Below, in pieces: positions 10,199 through 19,876 of a stretch of DNA of 64,000 nt. The stretch is from Tridacna crocea (Eukaryota > Mollusca > Bivalvia > Cardiida > Cardiidae), in assembly GCA_943736015.1 (NCBI GenBank), contig OX031065.1, positions 33,556,427-33,620,426 on the forward strand. The letters run 5' to 3'. A program made the position numbers and the translations under genes. Below the pieces are notes generated by a model. The model was not told the origin of the DNA and did no database searches. It worked only from the letters and a program-made list of their open reading frames with translations. Positions within the stretch are counted from its first letter, which is position 1; every line of letters begins with the position of its first letter.

Positions 10199-10463
10199 CC
10201 ATTTACCAAATGACAAAATTTTAGACTGGTCCAAAATGAAAGCACTTGCAAATGACGAAATAAATGTGACTCAAAATTCGAAATTTGCTTCAAGCAGGGT
10301 AGAAAACATTGTGGGAAAGGGAGAAAATGCTGGTTACCAGCATTTTCTCCTTTTCCCACATTGATTTCTAAGTCGGGACCGTGTTGTAAAGGGTTAAATT
10401 GTTATCCGTAAATGCTTCCAATTTGAACAAGTCTACATTGTTGCTGTGAGGGAAAGACTTAGA
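10195..10463 (+). repeat. Family A hairpin MITE plus left-arm fragment
   Basis: 10195-10397 is a full-looking copy with a shortened right arm. 10398-10463 is an inverted left-arm piece of another copy. Confidence 0.78.
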
Positions 10464-10631
10464 GCAATTTCTTTATATGTGTTATTTTGCCACAACTCTA
10501 TTGCCTCAGAAGCATGTTTACGTTTAGTCCATGGAAAGATATTTATCATTTACATCAGCAAATGAAATTTAAGTTTCCACGGAAGGAATGGTAAAACCAT
10601 ATTTCCTGTTAATGTTATGACCTACAGTACT

Positions 10632-10861
10632 TGGAAACATATTTTATGCATTTTCTTCCCCGATTTCATACTTTCTAAAGGCTTTGTCTCAGGGTTATAA
10701 AAACCAGGCATTGATTGGTAAATGGTTAATTTGATTTTAACCAACTTTAATGACCCTGAGAAAAAAGGGCCTTTAAAAAGATTGTGGGAAAAGGAGAAAA
10801 AGGTGGTAATTAGCATTTTCTCCTTTTTGATTCACTATGTTTTTAAATGAATTGCTTTAAC
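10632..10861. repeat. Two partial family A copies
   Basis: 10632-10728 is the right half of a plus copy. 10725-10861 is the right arm and hairpin of a minus copy. They share TTAA. Confidence 0.7.
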
Positions 10862-11086
10862 TCCTTACCAAACTATCACAAACTTTAACACTTCTGTAAT
10901 AGAAGTCTTTTGAAAACATTGTGGGAAAAGGAGAAAATGCTAATTACCACCCTTTTCTCCTTTTCCCACAGGTTTTTCTTCCCTCCTGAAACAAATGTCA
11001 CTATCCTTTAGTAGCATTCATTTTGTCATCTGCAAATGCTTTCAATTTGGACCAGTCTAAAATTTTGTCGTTTGGCAAAGAGTTGA
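10858..11086 (-). repeat. Family A hairpin MITE
   Basis: Full copy with TTAA on the left and TTGA on the right. The hairpin tip is altered on one side. Confidence 0.85.
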
Positions 11087-11265
11087 GAATCAATTTCTTT
11101 ATTTTAACTACGGTACATTCAAATTGTCTGTGAATTCTTTTCAGGTCTCAAAAGCTTTGTCTTCTGTTAAAAAGTTCAGGTTTGATTTTACTTCTTTATT
11201 AGAGCATATACCATGGTAATTATGTATCCTTGTTGATCTCCTGACCTGCTTGAAAAGGCAGGACT

Positions 11266-11465
11266 AACTCTTTACTAAACAACAATTTTTTTTGGACTGG
11301 ACCAAATTCAAAGCATATGCAGACAACCAATTAAATTTTGGTAATATGATGATTCCTGACTTTGATAGGGTAAAAACAATTGTGGGAAAAGGAGAAAATG
11401 CTGTAACCAGCATTTTCTCCTTTTCCAAAAATGTTTTCTGTAGGCTTCTATTTCTGGTTGTTTAA
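11266..11465 (+). repeat. Family A hairpin MITE, right arm truncated
   Basis: Left arm (GCATATGCAGACAAC) and hairpin are present. The right arm stops after GGTTGT and runs into the next TTAA. Confidence 0.8.
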
Positions 11466-11716
11466 CTCTTTACCACACGAGAAAATTTTAGACTGGTCCA
11501 AATTGAAAGCATTTGCAGACGAAAAAATAAAGGTGACTGAAAAATAGAAATTCATTCTGGAAAGGGTAGAAAACACTGTGGGAAAAGGAGAAAATGCTGG
11601 TTACCAGCATTTTCTCCTTTTCCCACATTGTTTTCAAAAGGCTTCTTTCTCAGGGGCATCAAAAGTAGGGATTGAGTGGTAATGGGTTAAAAGTTGTTAT
11701 TGTGTGGTGAAGAGTT
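11462..11716 (+). repeat. Family A hairpin MITE plus extra right-end scrap
   Basis: 11462-11690 is a near-consensus copy. A short second right terminus (GTTGTTATTGTGTGGTGAAG) follows, so this side carries two right ends. Confidence 0.85.
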
Positions 11717-11942
11717 GACCCATTCCACTAGATCTGTACTTTTGACGACTCCGAGGAAGAAGCCTGTAGAAAACATTGTGGGAAAAGGAGAAAATGCTGG
11801 TAACCAGCACTTTCTCCTTTTCCCATTATGCTTTCTACTGTTTGAAAAACAATTTTCAAATTTTTAGTCACTTTTATATTGTCATCTGCAGATGCTTTTG
11901 ATTTGGACAAAGCTAGAAATTTGTCGTTTGGTAATGAGTTAA
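11714..11942 (-). repeat. Family A hairpin MITE
   Basis: Full copy with TTGA on the left and TTAA on the right. All parts readable. Confidence 0.86.
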
Positions 11943-12140
11943 AGGGAGATTTCAAGATCATTGGTCAAAATATAAGTTCCTTTTGTTTAGTTGGTTTCTA
12001 AATTGTAAAAAAAAATCTGCTCAACATCATACTTGTAGTTTCATACTTGTTCATGCTTTGCATTGCTTTATGATTACGAAGTCACGTACATGTAATTCTT
12101 TAAGATTCTATATACAAGAGATACAATTCTGAAAATGCAT

Positions 12141-12320
12141 TGAATCTTTACGAAACATAAATCCATGTACTTCAGATTTGTCTAAACTGGATGCAGTTGC
12201 AGACAACAAATTGAGTGTAAAAATTGAACACTAGTATGTCTTTGGAGGGACAGAAAAGATTTCGAGGGAAAGGAGAAATAGCTGTTCACTAGCATCTCCT
12301 TTACGCAGAATTTTTCTTTA
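12141..12320 (+). repeat. Family A hairpin MITE, decayed
   Basis: The box reads GCAGTTGCAGACAAC and the hairpin is eroded (GGAGAAATAGCTGTTCACTA). Confidence 0.6.
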
Positions 12321-12515
12321 AACTCTTTCACTGCAAAGGTCCCTTTTGGAGATTGGCATAGATCAAGATCAGACTTCACAAAAAGAGCAGTTTGATCTTT
12401 GACCTACATCATCTGCAACCTGATAGTAATATTTGACCAAAATTGGCTTCAAAAGCAACAAAAATATACTTTTAGACCTCATAAAATGTAGAATCCATTT
12501 ATTTGGCAAAGAAGG
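12320..12515. repeat. Family B palindrome, diverged
   Basis: The core CATAGATCAAGATCAGACTT and its inverted half TTTGATCTTTGACCTACATC are visible, with family B outer sequence on the right. Confidence 0.65.
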
Positions 12516-12559
12516 AGTTAAAATCCTTCTCCCTGACTTTGGGATTGTTTGGTACAGGA

Positions 12560-12818
12560 TTAACCAATTCCAGTTAACACACAATCCATATTTTTGACAA
12601 CCCTGGAAAGAAGCCAATAGAAAACATTGTTGTAAAAGGAGGAAATGCTGGTAACCAGCATTTTCTCCTTTTCCCACCATATTTTCTAATCTTCACAAAG
12701 CAAATTTCAAATTTTTCAGTCACTTTTACTTTGCCATCTGCAAGTACTTTGGTTTTGGACAAAACTCCCCTAGGACAAAACCCCCATACCTTAACTGAAA
12801 AGTGGACAAAACCCCTAT
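12560..12818 (-). repeat. Family A copy running into a GGACAAAACCCC repeat
   Basis: The MITE is complete up to its left arm, which is cut at about 12765 by short tandem units of GGACAAAACCCC (12757-12818). A right-end scrap precedes it at 12520-12560. Confidence 0.75.
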
Positions 12819-13000
12819 GGTTTTGAAAACATGCTTATTATCATTTTTGATTATGTCCTAGGGTTTTTTTTTTTAGTGAACTCATTACCAAAATAGTTAC
12901 GTAAGGAAATGATTGCTGTACAGTTCTAATACATTATAAGGATGAAAAACCATCCAGAAAACTGCAATTCAATAAGGGGACAAAAATCTTGATTTTTCCC

Positions 13001-13211
13001 TTAAAGCCTTTACCAAACAAACCCTGGTTTTTACGACCCCGAGATAGAAGCCCTTTGAAAACACATTGTGGGAAAAGGAGTCTCCTTTTCCCACAATGTT
13101 TTCTGCCCTGGTGGAAACATATTTCAATTCTTGAGTTGCATTTATTTTGTCGCCTGCAAGTGCTTTCAACTTGAACCAGTCTAATATTTTGTCGTTTGGG
13201 AAACATGTAAC
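13001..13211 (-). repeat. Family A hairpin MITE lacking the hairpin tip
   Basis: Stem halves meet directly (GGGAAAAGGAGTCTCCTTTT), so about 25 nt of the hairpin tip are missing. Arms are otherwise good. Confidence 0.83.
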
Positions 13212-13438
13212 TCTTTATCAAGCATCAAAATTTTAGAATTGTTCAAATTGATGGCATTTTCAGATGACAAAACATATGTAACTCAAAAATTGAAATTTGT
13301 CCTTGGATGGGTAGAAAACATGTTGAGAAAAGGAGAAGATGCTGGTTTACAGCATTTTCTCCTTTCCCACAATGCTTCAAAAAGTAATGTTTATTTCACT
13401 AGGGTCTTTAAAGCCTGGTATTGACTGGTAAAGGGTTA
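13208..13438 (+). repeat. Family A hairpin MITE
   Basis: Diverged copy directly joined to the preceding one in inverted orientation. Confidence 0.78.
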
Positions 13439-14667
13439 GAGGAAGGATACTAAATCTCAGGTCATGAGAGAAAATTTATTGATATATGTTTTCAATATAG
13501 ATTATTGGTTAATTTATTGATAGATTATTTTTTGTGACAAATAAATGGGATAAAAAAAATTAAAACTTTGCAAACACAACCATTTGTATGTTTTAATTTG
13601 CAGAACCACATGCATATGTATAGAATAGTGTTTCAAGGCCCGTCGACAACTTGGGTCATATTGGGTGCGCTTACTCAATAAACAATAATGCGAGGTCAAA
13701 ATAACATACATGTTCAACAACATAAGACAAAAGTGATAAATGAGGAATGGACGAAACACAAAATGATGACCCTTTTGTTGCCTTTTACGACATACATGCT
13801 GTCACTTTTGTTCCGACAGATGAAATGTCAGATGTGATGATCGCGGGACTGCAGTGGTTTATTCTTATACCCCCGATTAAACCAAATGGGGTCCCACAGG
13901 CCAATTGATTCCCATTCCAAACCCTATTTACATCGAGAAAATAATATAGGATTTGGACTAAGAACTACCCAGCCTGGTGCAATCCTACGAATTATGAGGA
14001 AAGGCATGCATATGAGCTGTACTTTGTGAAAAAGGGGCCAAATGTATCTGAGAATAGTATCGACCCAGATCAGACCATGTAGTCTACATAGGCTGACCTG
14101 TGCAGAAACTTTCAGCTATAGGTCAATTTTTGTACATCAAAGGACCAGTCTGTCACATAATTAAACCAGTTATTTACATATGTGCCTATTATGGATTGAT
14201 AATTATGTGATGATGTGTCGGGTAACATGCATCATGGAGATGTATTAAGCCCCCTTTTGTCAGAGTGTGGCTCATATACGGTTCCATTTACCCAACAATG
14301 CTTTGTTTCTTTCTCGGGGTTGTTTAAAGTCGGCAGTGTGTGGTGAAAAGCGTTAAAGATACATATTTCCTGATTTTAATCCAGTTTTGAAACCAATTTT
14401 ATCTTTATTTTATGAAAGTTTAATAATTCTTTTACCTTTGTGCTAAATGTTGCACAGATTACGACAGATAGAAGGTGCATGTCACAAGATATTGGGGCTA
14501 GCAATAGACGTACCAACCAAAGATTCCGGTTTAAATCGAAGACAAAACCCTATTAGAGTTTCTCTACCCCATCCACCTCAAATCGATTTTTAGCTATATT
14601 TACACAGCTATCTTAATTCTACACACTGTAAAGTTGTTTGTTTACTCTCTGGCTGTAAGGGTGCATC
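13439..14667. other. Intergenic, no gene seen
   Basis: Unique-looking sequence. A D-like fragment (GACCCAGATCAGACC...GGCTGACCTGTGCAG) lies at about 14035-14160 and a family A right end at 14288-14356. The block at 13760-13930 has higher GC and resembles nothing I can name. Confidence 0.45.
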
Positions 14668-14745
14668 TTATCCCATTACCACACAATCCCTACTTTTGAC
14701 GCTCCTAGAAAAAAAGCCTTTTGAAAACATTGTGGGAAAAAGAGA

Positions 14746-17170
14746 CAAGAGGGCCAAGATGGCCCTGGATCGCTCACCTGAATTTTTGAGAGGACCATAC
14801 CCTTTTTTTTGAAGGTATTGAAACACTGGAAACAAAATCATTATTTTGCCAAAAAATTTTTAAAAAGGTCACCTGTAAAAGTCCTTTCAAAATCTGACCA
14901 GCAGTTTCAGAAAAGAAGAATTTTTAGGAGTTTCTTAATTTCCGTACAGTGCAAGTAGCCCCCATTCACCAGAGCCATGTTTCTTGACCTATCAAAATTT
15001 CGCAAACAAATTTTGAAAAAGGTCATTCAAGGAATATTTCCGTGAAACAATTTTCAAATCTGACAAGCCGTTTCAGAGAAGAAGAATTTTCAAGAAATTC
15101 TTCATTTCCATATAGTGCAAATAGCCCCCATTCACCAGAGCCATGTTTCTCAACGAATCAAACTTTCACGAACAATTTTTGAAAAGCGTCACCCAAGGAA
15201 TATCTCTGTGAAAATTTTCCAAAATCTGACCAGCCGTTTCAGAGAAGAAGAATTTTTAAGAATGTCTTCATTGCACTATAGTGCAAGTAGCCCCCATATT
15301 CACCAGAGCCACGTTTCTTGACAAATCAAAATTTCACGAACACTTTTTGAAAAGGTTCACTCAAGGAACATCTCTGTGAAATTATTTCAAAATCTGACCA
15401 GCGGTTTCAGAGAAGAAGAATTTTTAAGAATTTCTTCATTTCCCTATAGCACAAGTAGCCCCCATTCACCAGAGCCATGTCTCTTGAAGGATCAAAATTT
15501 CAAGACCAATTTTTGAAAAGGGTCATCCAAAGAACATCTCTGTGAAATTATTTTAAAATCTGACCAGCGGTTTCAGAGAAGAAGAATTTTTAAGAATTTC
15601 TTCATTTCTGTATAGTGCAAGAAGCCCACATTCACCAGAGACATGTTTCTTGACGAATCAAAATTTCGCGAACAATTTTTGAAAAGGGTCACCCAAGGAA
15701 CATCTCTGTGAAATTATTTTAAAATCTGGCCAGTGGTTTCAGAGAAGAAGATTTTTAAAGAATTTCCAAAACAAGAGGGCCAAGATGGCCCTGGTTCGCT
15801 CACCTGAATTTTTGAGAGGACCATAGCCAATTTTTTCACAATCTAAACAACCATTTCAGAGAAGAAGAATTTTTAAGAATTTCTTCATGTCTTGTATAGT
15901 GTAAATAGCCCACAGCCATCAGAGCCATGTTTCTTGATGGATCAAAATATTTCAAGCAATTTTTGAAAAGGGTCAACTAAGATACATTTCTGAGAAATTA
16001 TTTCAGAACCTGATCAGCCGTTTCAGAGAAGATTTTTAAAAAATTCCTTCATGACCATATAGTGCAAGTAGCCCCCATTCATCAGAGCCATGTTCATTGA
16101 CAAATCAAACTTTCACGAACACCTTTTGATAAGGGTCACCCAAGGAACATCTCTGTGAAATAATTTCAAAATCTGACCAGCGGTTTCAGAGAAGAAGAGT
16201 TTTTAAGAATTTCTTCATTTCCCTATAGTGCAAGTAGCCCCCATTCACCAGAGCCACATATTTTGATGAATCAAAATTTCGAGAACACTTTTTGAAAAGG
16301 GTCATCCAAGGAACATCTCTGAAATTATTTCAAATTCTGACCAGCGGTTTCAGAGAAGAAGAATTTTAAAGATTTTCTTCATTTCTGTATAGTGCAAGTA
16401 GCCCCCATTCACCAGAGCCATGATTCTTCAAGGATCAAAATTTCGCAAACAGTTTTTGAAAAGGGTCATCCAAGGAACATCTCTGTGAAATTATTTCAAA
16501 ATCTGACCAGCCGTTTCAGAGAAGAAGAATTTTTAAGAATTCCTTTATTTCTGTATATTGCAAGAAGCCCCCATTCACCAGAGCCATGTTTCTTGACGTA
16601 TCAAAATTTCACGAACACTTTTAGAAAAGGGTCACCCAAGGAACATATCTGTGAAATTATTTTAAAATCTGACCAGCGGTTTCGGAGGAGAAGATTTTTA
16701 AAGAATTTCCTAGAAAATTCCATTCGGTTGCCATGGCAACCAGAGTTTTAGACGGAATCAAATTCTGTGAACAAATTATAAAGAGGACCTCTCAAGGAAC
16801 ATTCCAGCCAAGTTTGGTCCAAATTGGCCCAGTGCTTTAGGATGAGTTGATGTTTAAAGTATTGTTGACGATGCACGACGGACACCCAGTGATCTTAAAA
16901 GCTACCCTTGAGTATGTTGTGCTCAGGTGAGCTAAAAATTCTATTTCCTTGCCATGGCAACCAGAGTTTTAGACGGAATCAAATTCTGTAAACAGTTTTT
17001 TAAGAGGACCTCCCAAGGAAGATTCCAGCCAAGTTTGGTCCAAATTGGCCCAGCGGTTTAGGAGGAGTTGATGTTTAAAGAATTGTTGACGACGCACGAC
17101 AGACAACGCACTTCGGACACCGGGTGATCCTAAAAGCTCCCCTTGAGCACGTTGTGCTCAGGTGAGCTAA
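14746..17170 (+). mobile_element. Helentron-like (pearl/HINE-type) non-autonomous element
   Basis: Begins CAAGAGGGCCAAGATGGCCC. It has subterminal inverted repeats (GCTCACCTGA at 14772, TCAGGTGAGC at 17158), and a hairpin GAGCAC-GTT-GTGCTC at 17145-17159 stands shortly before a terminal CTAA. The core holds ten ~165-bp direct repeats. The start sequence recurs at 15772 and the end sequence at about 16921-16935, so the element is a partial tandem or nested duplication. These traits match Helentron-derived elements, including the bivalve 'pearl' group. The family name is an inference. It encodes nothing; the open frames at 15115-15321 and 16392-16751 are repeat translations. Confidence 0.75.
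14940..16715 (+). repeat. Core tandem repeats, ~165-bp period, ten units
   Basis: Units begin near AGTGCAAGTAGCCCCCATTC at about 14948, 15113, 15280, 15450, 15617, 15898, 16060, 16228, 16393 and 16557. The array is broken between units five and six by the second element start. Confidence 0.88.
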
Positions 17171-17334
17171 AAATGCTGGTAACCAGCATTTTCTCCTTTT
17201 CCCACAATGTTTTCTACCCTTCACCAAACAAATATTAAAATTTCAATCACTTTTATGTAGTTGTCTGCTAATGCTTTGATTTGGACTAGTCTAAAATATT
17301 GTTGTTTGGTAATTAAAGATGGCCCTTCAGATTT

Positions 17335-17862
17335 TAGGACGAAAATTTTACAAAAAAGCAAAAAAATCATCCTTATACTCCAAAAGCCTTTCAATTTGCA
17401 TTCATGTAACCCCAGTAGTCGAAAACCATCCCACAACAAGAGAAATTAGTGATTTATGATGGCCTAGGTCGACACCAACGGAAGACACATTCTATTTTTA
17501 CATGTTTAATTCAGTCATTTACATACAGGAAATACACAGACGAAGCTTCAAACATAGCATCCAAAGAAGACATTATGGAAAATAATCATTACATGTTTGT
17601 TATGAAATGGATTTTAAGCGTTATTAGTCATGTGCAAGTCACATGACATTCCCACTTTTTTTTTTGTATTTTCGGCGCGAAATCTAAAAATACCTTAAGA
17701 GGCTATGTAGCCTTTTAAAAGGGAATACCATCAAAAAAAAGTTTTTTTGTGTAATTTTATGAGTCTTAATTCGTTTTTTTTTTTTTCATATAAATCTTAG
17801 TGATATATATGTATTTTAATTTGGTGAGATGTTATAAATCTAAGTACCCACCTTTAAGTGCC
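17335..17862 (+). repeat. Dispersed duplication, copy 1 (empty TTAA site)
   Basis: Collinear with 31155-31905 (shared blocks GAAATACACAGACGAAGCTT-like and TTTGGTGAGATG). TTAA at 17715-17718 is single here, whereas copy 2 holds a family A element between two TTAA at the same point. No coding capacity is evident. Confidence 0.85.
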
Positions 17863-19077
17863 TTGATTCTCTTAATATATAGAATCAAGTCCAACAAATT
17901 TTGAGGATGCCACTGACTACTTAAAATCATTTTATAAGTAGGGTAAATCAGGCAAAAGTCTGACAAAAATCATAGGTGCTCACATAAAATGTTGCGGAGA
18001 GCTTGATCTTGAAGAAAGTTGTCGTTGGGTGACCTCCCTTGATAATTTGTTCACTATAGTTTCGTATTTTATAGCTGGAACAAAGATGTCAAAATTATCC
18101 TGAAAAAAAAAGAGAAAATGCGATCTTATGCAAAATGACATAACTTGGACAGCATCCTAAAACTTTGGACATACAATCGTATAAGTTCGGACAGAAAATT
18201 TTCCACGGTTATGAGCAATTTTACCTCTTCAAACCAGGTTTTTTGAAAGATTTAGGTCTCCTCCTTATGTGTTAAACAAATATCAGGGACAAGTTAATCA
18301 AACTCTTTTAAAAAGAGGATTTTTTACGTGCCTCTAGCCCTCCACTGTACACCATTCCTTTTCCCCTTTCTCCCTTCTGAGCTTCTAAAGTCTTCGCATA
18401 TTACCCGCTTTGTAGAGATTATTGTTACTAATGAGAGAAAGAACAGTTAGAATGTTTTATTTCAAAAACACTAAACTACAATGTTTCTTTTTAAATTGCC
18501 AGATCCATTCCAAAGGTGTGGGTTTTCTATTGAATTCAGCTTTTTTACCCCTGCCCAACCTTCAACAACTTATCGAAAAGATTGTTAATCTTCGGACACT
18601 TCAAACTTTTTCCTAATATTTCTTAGGAAGACTGTCATTTCTTCTTTCAATGACGTTTGTCAGATCTCTAAGTAGTATTTGATTCAAGTGCTTAAGATTT
18701 TTTTTGTATTAGGTCCCAAATAATCACATAAAAGTCCTGCATATACCTCGTGTTGGCACAACTTGGCTGGTGGAAGTTTCTTTTTACGTCAGAAAGAAAG
18801 TGGGTGTTACGTCATATCTGTATGTATAAAACGTAACCGGTGCTCAATTAGACTTTGTAGCAATGAGATTTGCTCAATAACCATTGTAGGAGTCAGCTAA
18901 ACTACTCTATGAGAAGTTTCCGACTGTGAAATGCCTGTTATATCTCGTTTTTTCCCGATGTCTGAATATTGGCGCTGTCTGAGTTTGCCGGATTGACATT
19001 ATGGACTGAACCAAACCTACATGTACATTAGATGTCTTTAAAAACAGACGATGTTCAAGTTTAATTGGACATTGTCA
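17863..19077. other. Intergenic, no gene seen; possible core promoter
   Basis: AT-rich. At 18786-18840 two ACGTCA motifs precede TATAAA by about 20-50 nt, which resembles a CRE/TATA promoter. No coding sequence follows that I can support. Confidence 0.35.
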
Positions 19078-19115
19078 TTCAGGTTTTACCAGACAACCAA
19101 AGCTTAGATTTGTCC

Positions 19116-19676
19116 TGTTATGTACATACCCAGTTATTCCTAGCTTTGTTCATGTGTGTATCTATTTTTGAATGGTTTTCCCCTGTTGCTATTTTTAGAA
19201 CTGGATTCTCTCTTGTGGAATATTGTGCTGGAAGTTTCAGGCCTTTATACAATCTGATTACTAGAAATTATGCAACTGATTTTAACATGAATTTTCTGGA
19301 AGTTTCCCTGTTATTATAAAAGGAAAAGCTTTTTACATCTCAGTGTACACTAGTTAAAACATGATTGCCAGACTACAGTGGGGATTATCTTGTGTTTGTG
19401 TCCTATAATTAGTGCTTGGATTATATTCAGTTTGGATTTGGATCAGACTAGACTAAAGTGAGGATTACTTTGTGTGCTTAGATTACATTCAGTTTGGATC
19501 AGGATCAGATTGGAATTAAGACTTGAATAGTTTGTCTTCTGAATTTAACGTCTAAGGTATTGTTTTGTACTATTGTAATATTGTCACTGTTTATTTGATA
19601 TTTTTGTTAATAAATTCTGTTAATTGTTATCGTTTGTTGCTGGCTTCTTCTTTCTAGTTACGCCTGACTCGTAACA
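19116..19676 (+). repeat. 5' LTR (561 bp)
   Basis: Starts TGTTATGTACATACCC and ends CGTAACA, with TG/CA ends. An AATAAA-type signal (TTAATAAATTC) lies near 19607, and TTATAAAAGG near 19315 is a plausible TATA box. Confidence 0.93.
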
Positions 19677-19681
19677 GAAAT

Positions 19682-19699
19682 TGGGGGCTCGTCCGGGAT
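19682..19699 (+). other. Primer binding site, tRNA-Pro type
   Basis: TGGGGGCTCGTCCGGGAT matches the complement of the 3' end of proline tRNA, the same 18-mer as used by murine leukaemia-type retroviruses. It lies 5 nt after the LTR. Confidence 0.85.
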
Positions 19700-19826
19700 T
19701 GGAAACTAGACTAACGCGTTCGTTTTTCTTTTGGGATTAACCATCGATTGGAAAATAGACTAACGTATTTGTTTTCCATTTTGGACTATCCATCGATTGG
19801 AAACTAGACTAACGCATTCGTCTACT
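19697..19826 (+). repeat. Leader direct repeats, three units of ~50 bp
   Basis: Each unit contains GATTGGAAACTAGACTAACG or a close variant. They lie in the untranslated leader between primer site and gag start. Confidence 0.8.
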
Positions 19827-19876
19827 AATCAGTAATTATAATACAATTTTGTACTTGAATCCAGCAACAAACAAAC

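Larger units (their letters stand above)
14668..17316 (-). repeat. Family A copy split by a Helentron-like insertion
   Basis: The right arm and part of the stem lie at 14668-14745. The rest of the hairpin and the left arm resume at 17171-17316 (AATGCTGGTAACCAGCATTT). Together they make one ordinary copy interrupted inside its hairpin. Confidence 0.88.

Noticed and set aside
16392-16751. 119-residue open frame with repeated HQSHVS/FREEEF motifs
   Set aside because: It spans the ~165-bp core repeats of the Helentron-like element and shows the repeat, not a protein.
14746-17170. CRISPR-like array of repeats and spacers
   Set aside because: The period is ~165 bp with similarity throughout the unit, in a eukaryotic genome; it is the core of a mobile element.
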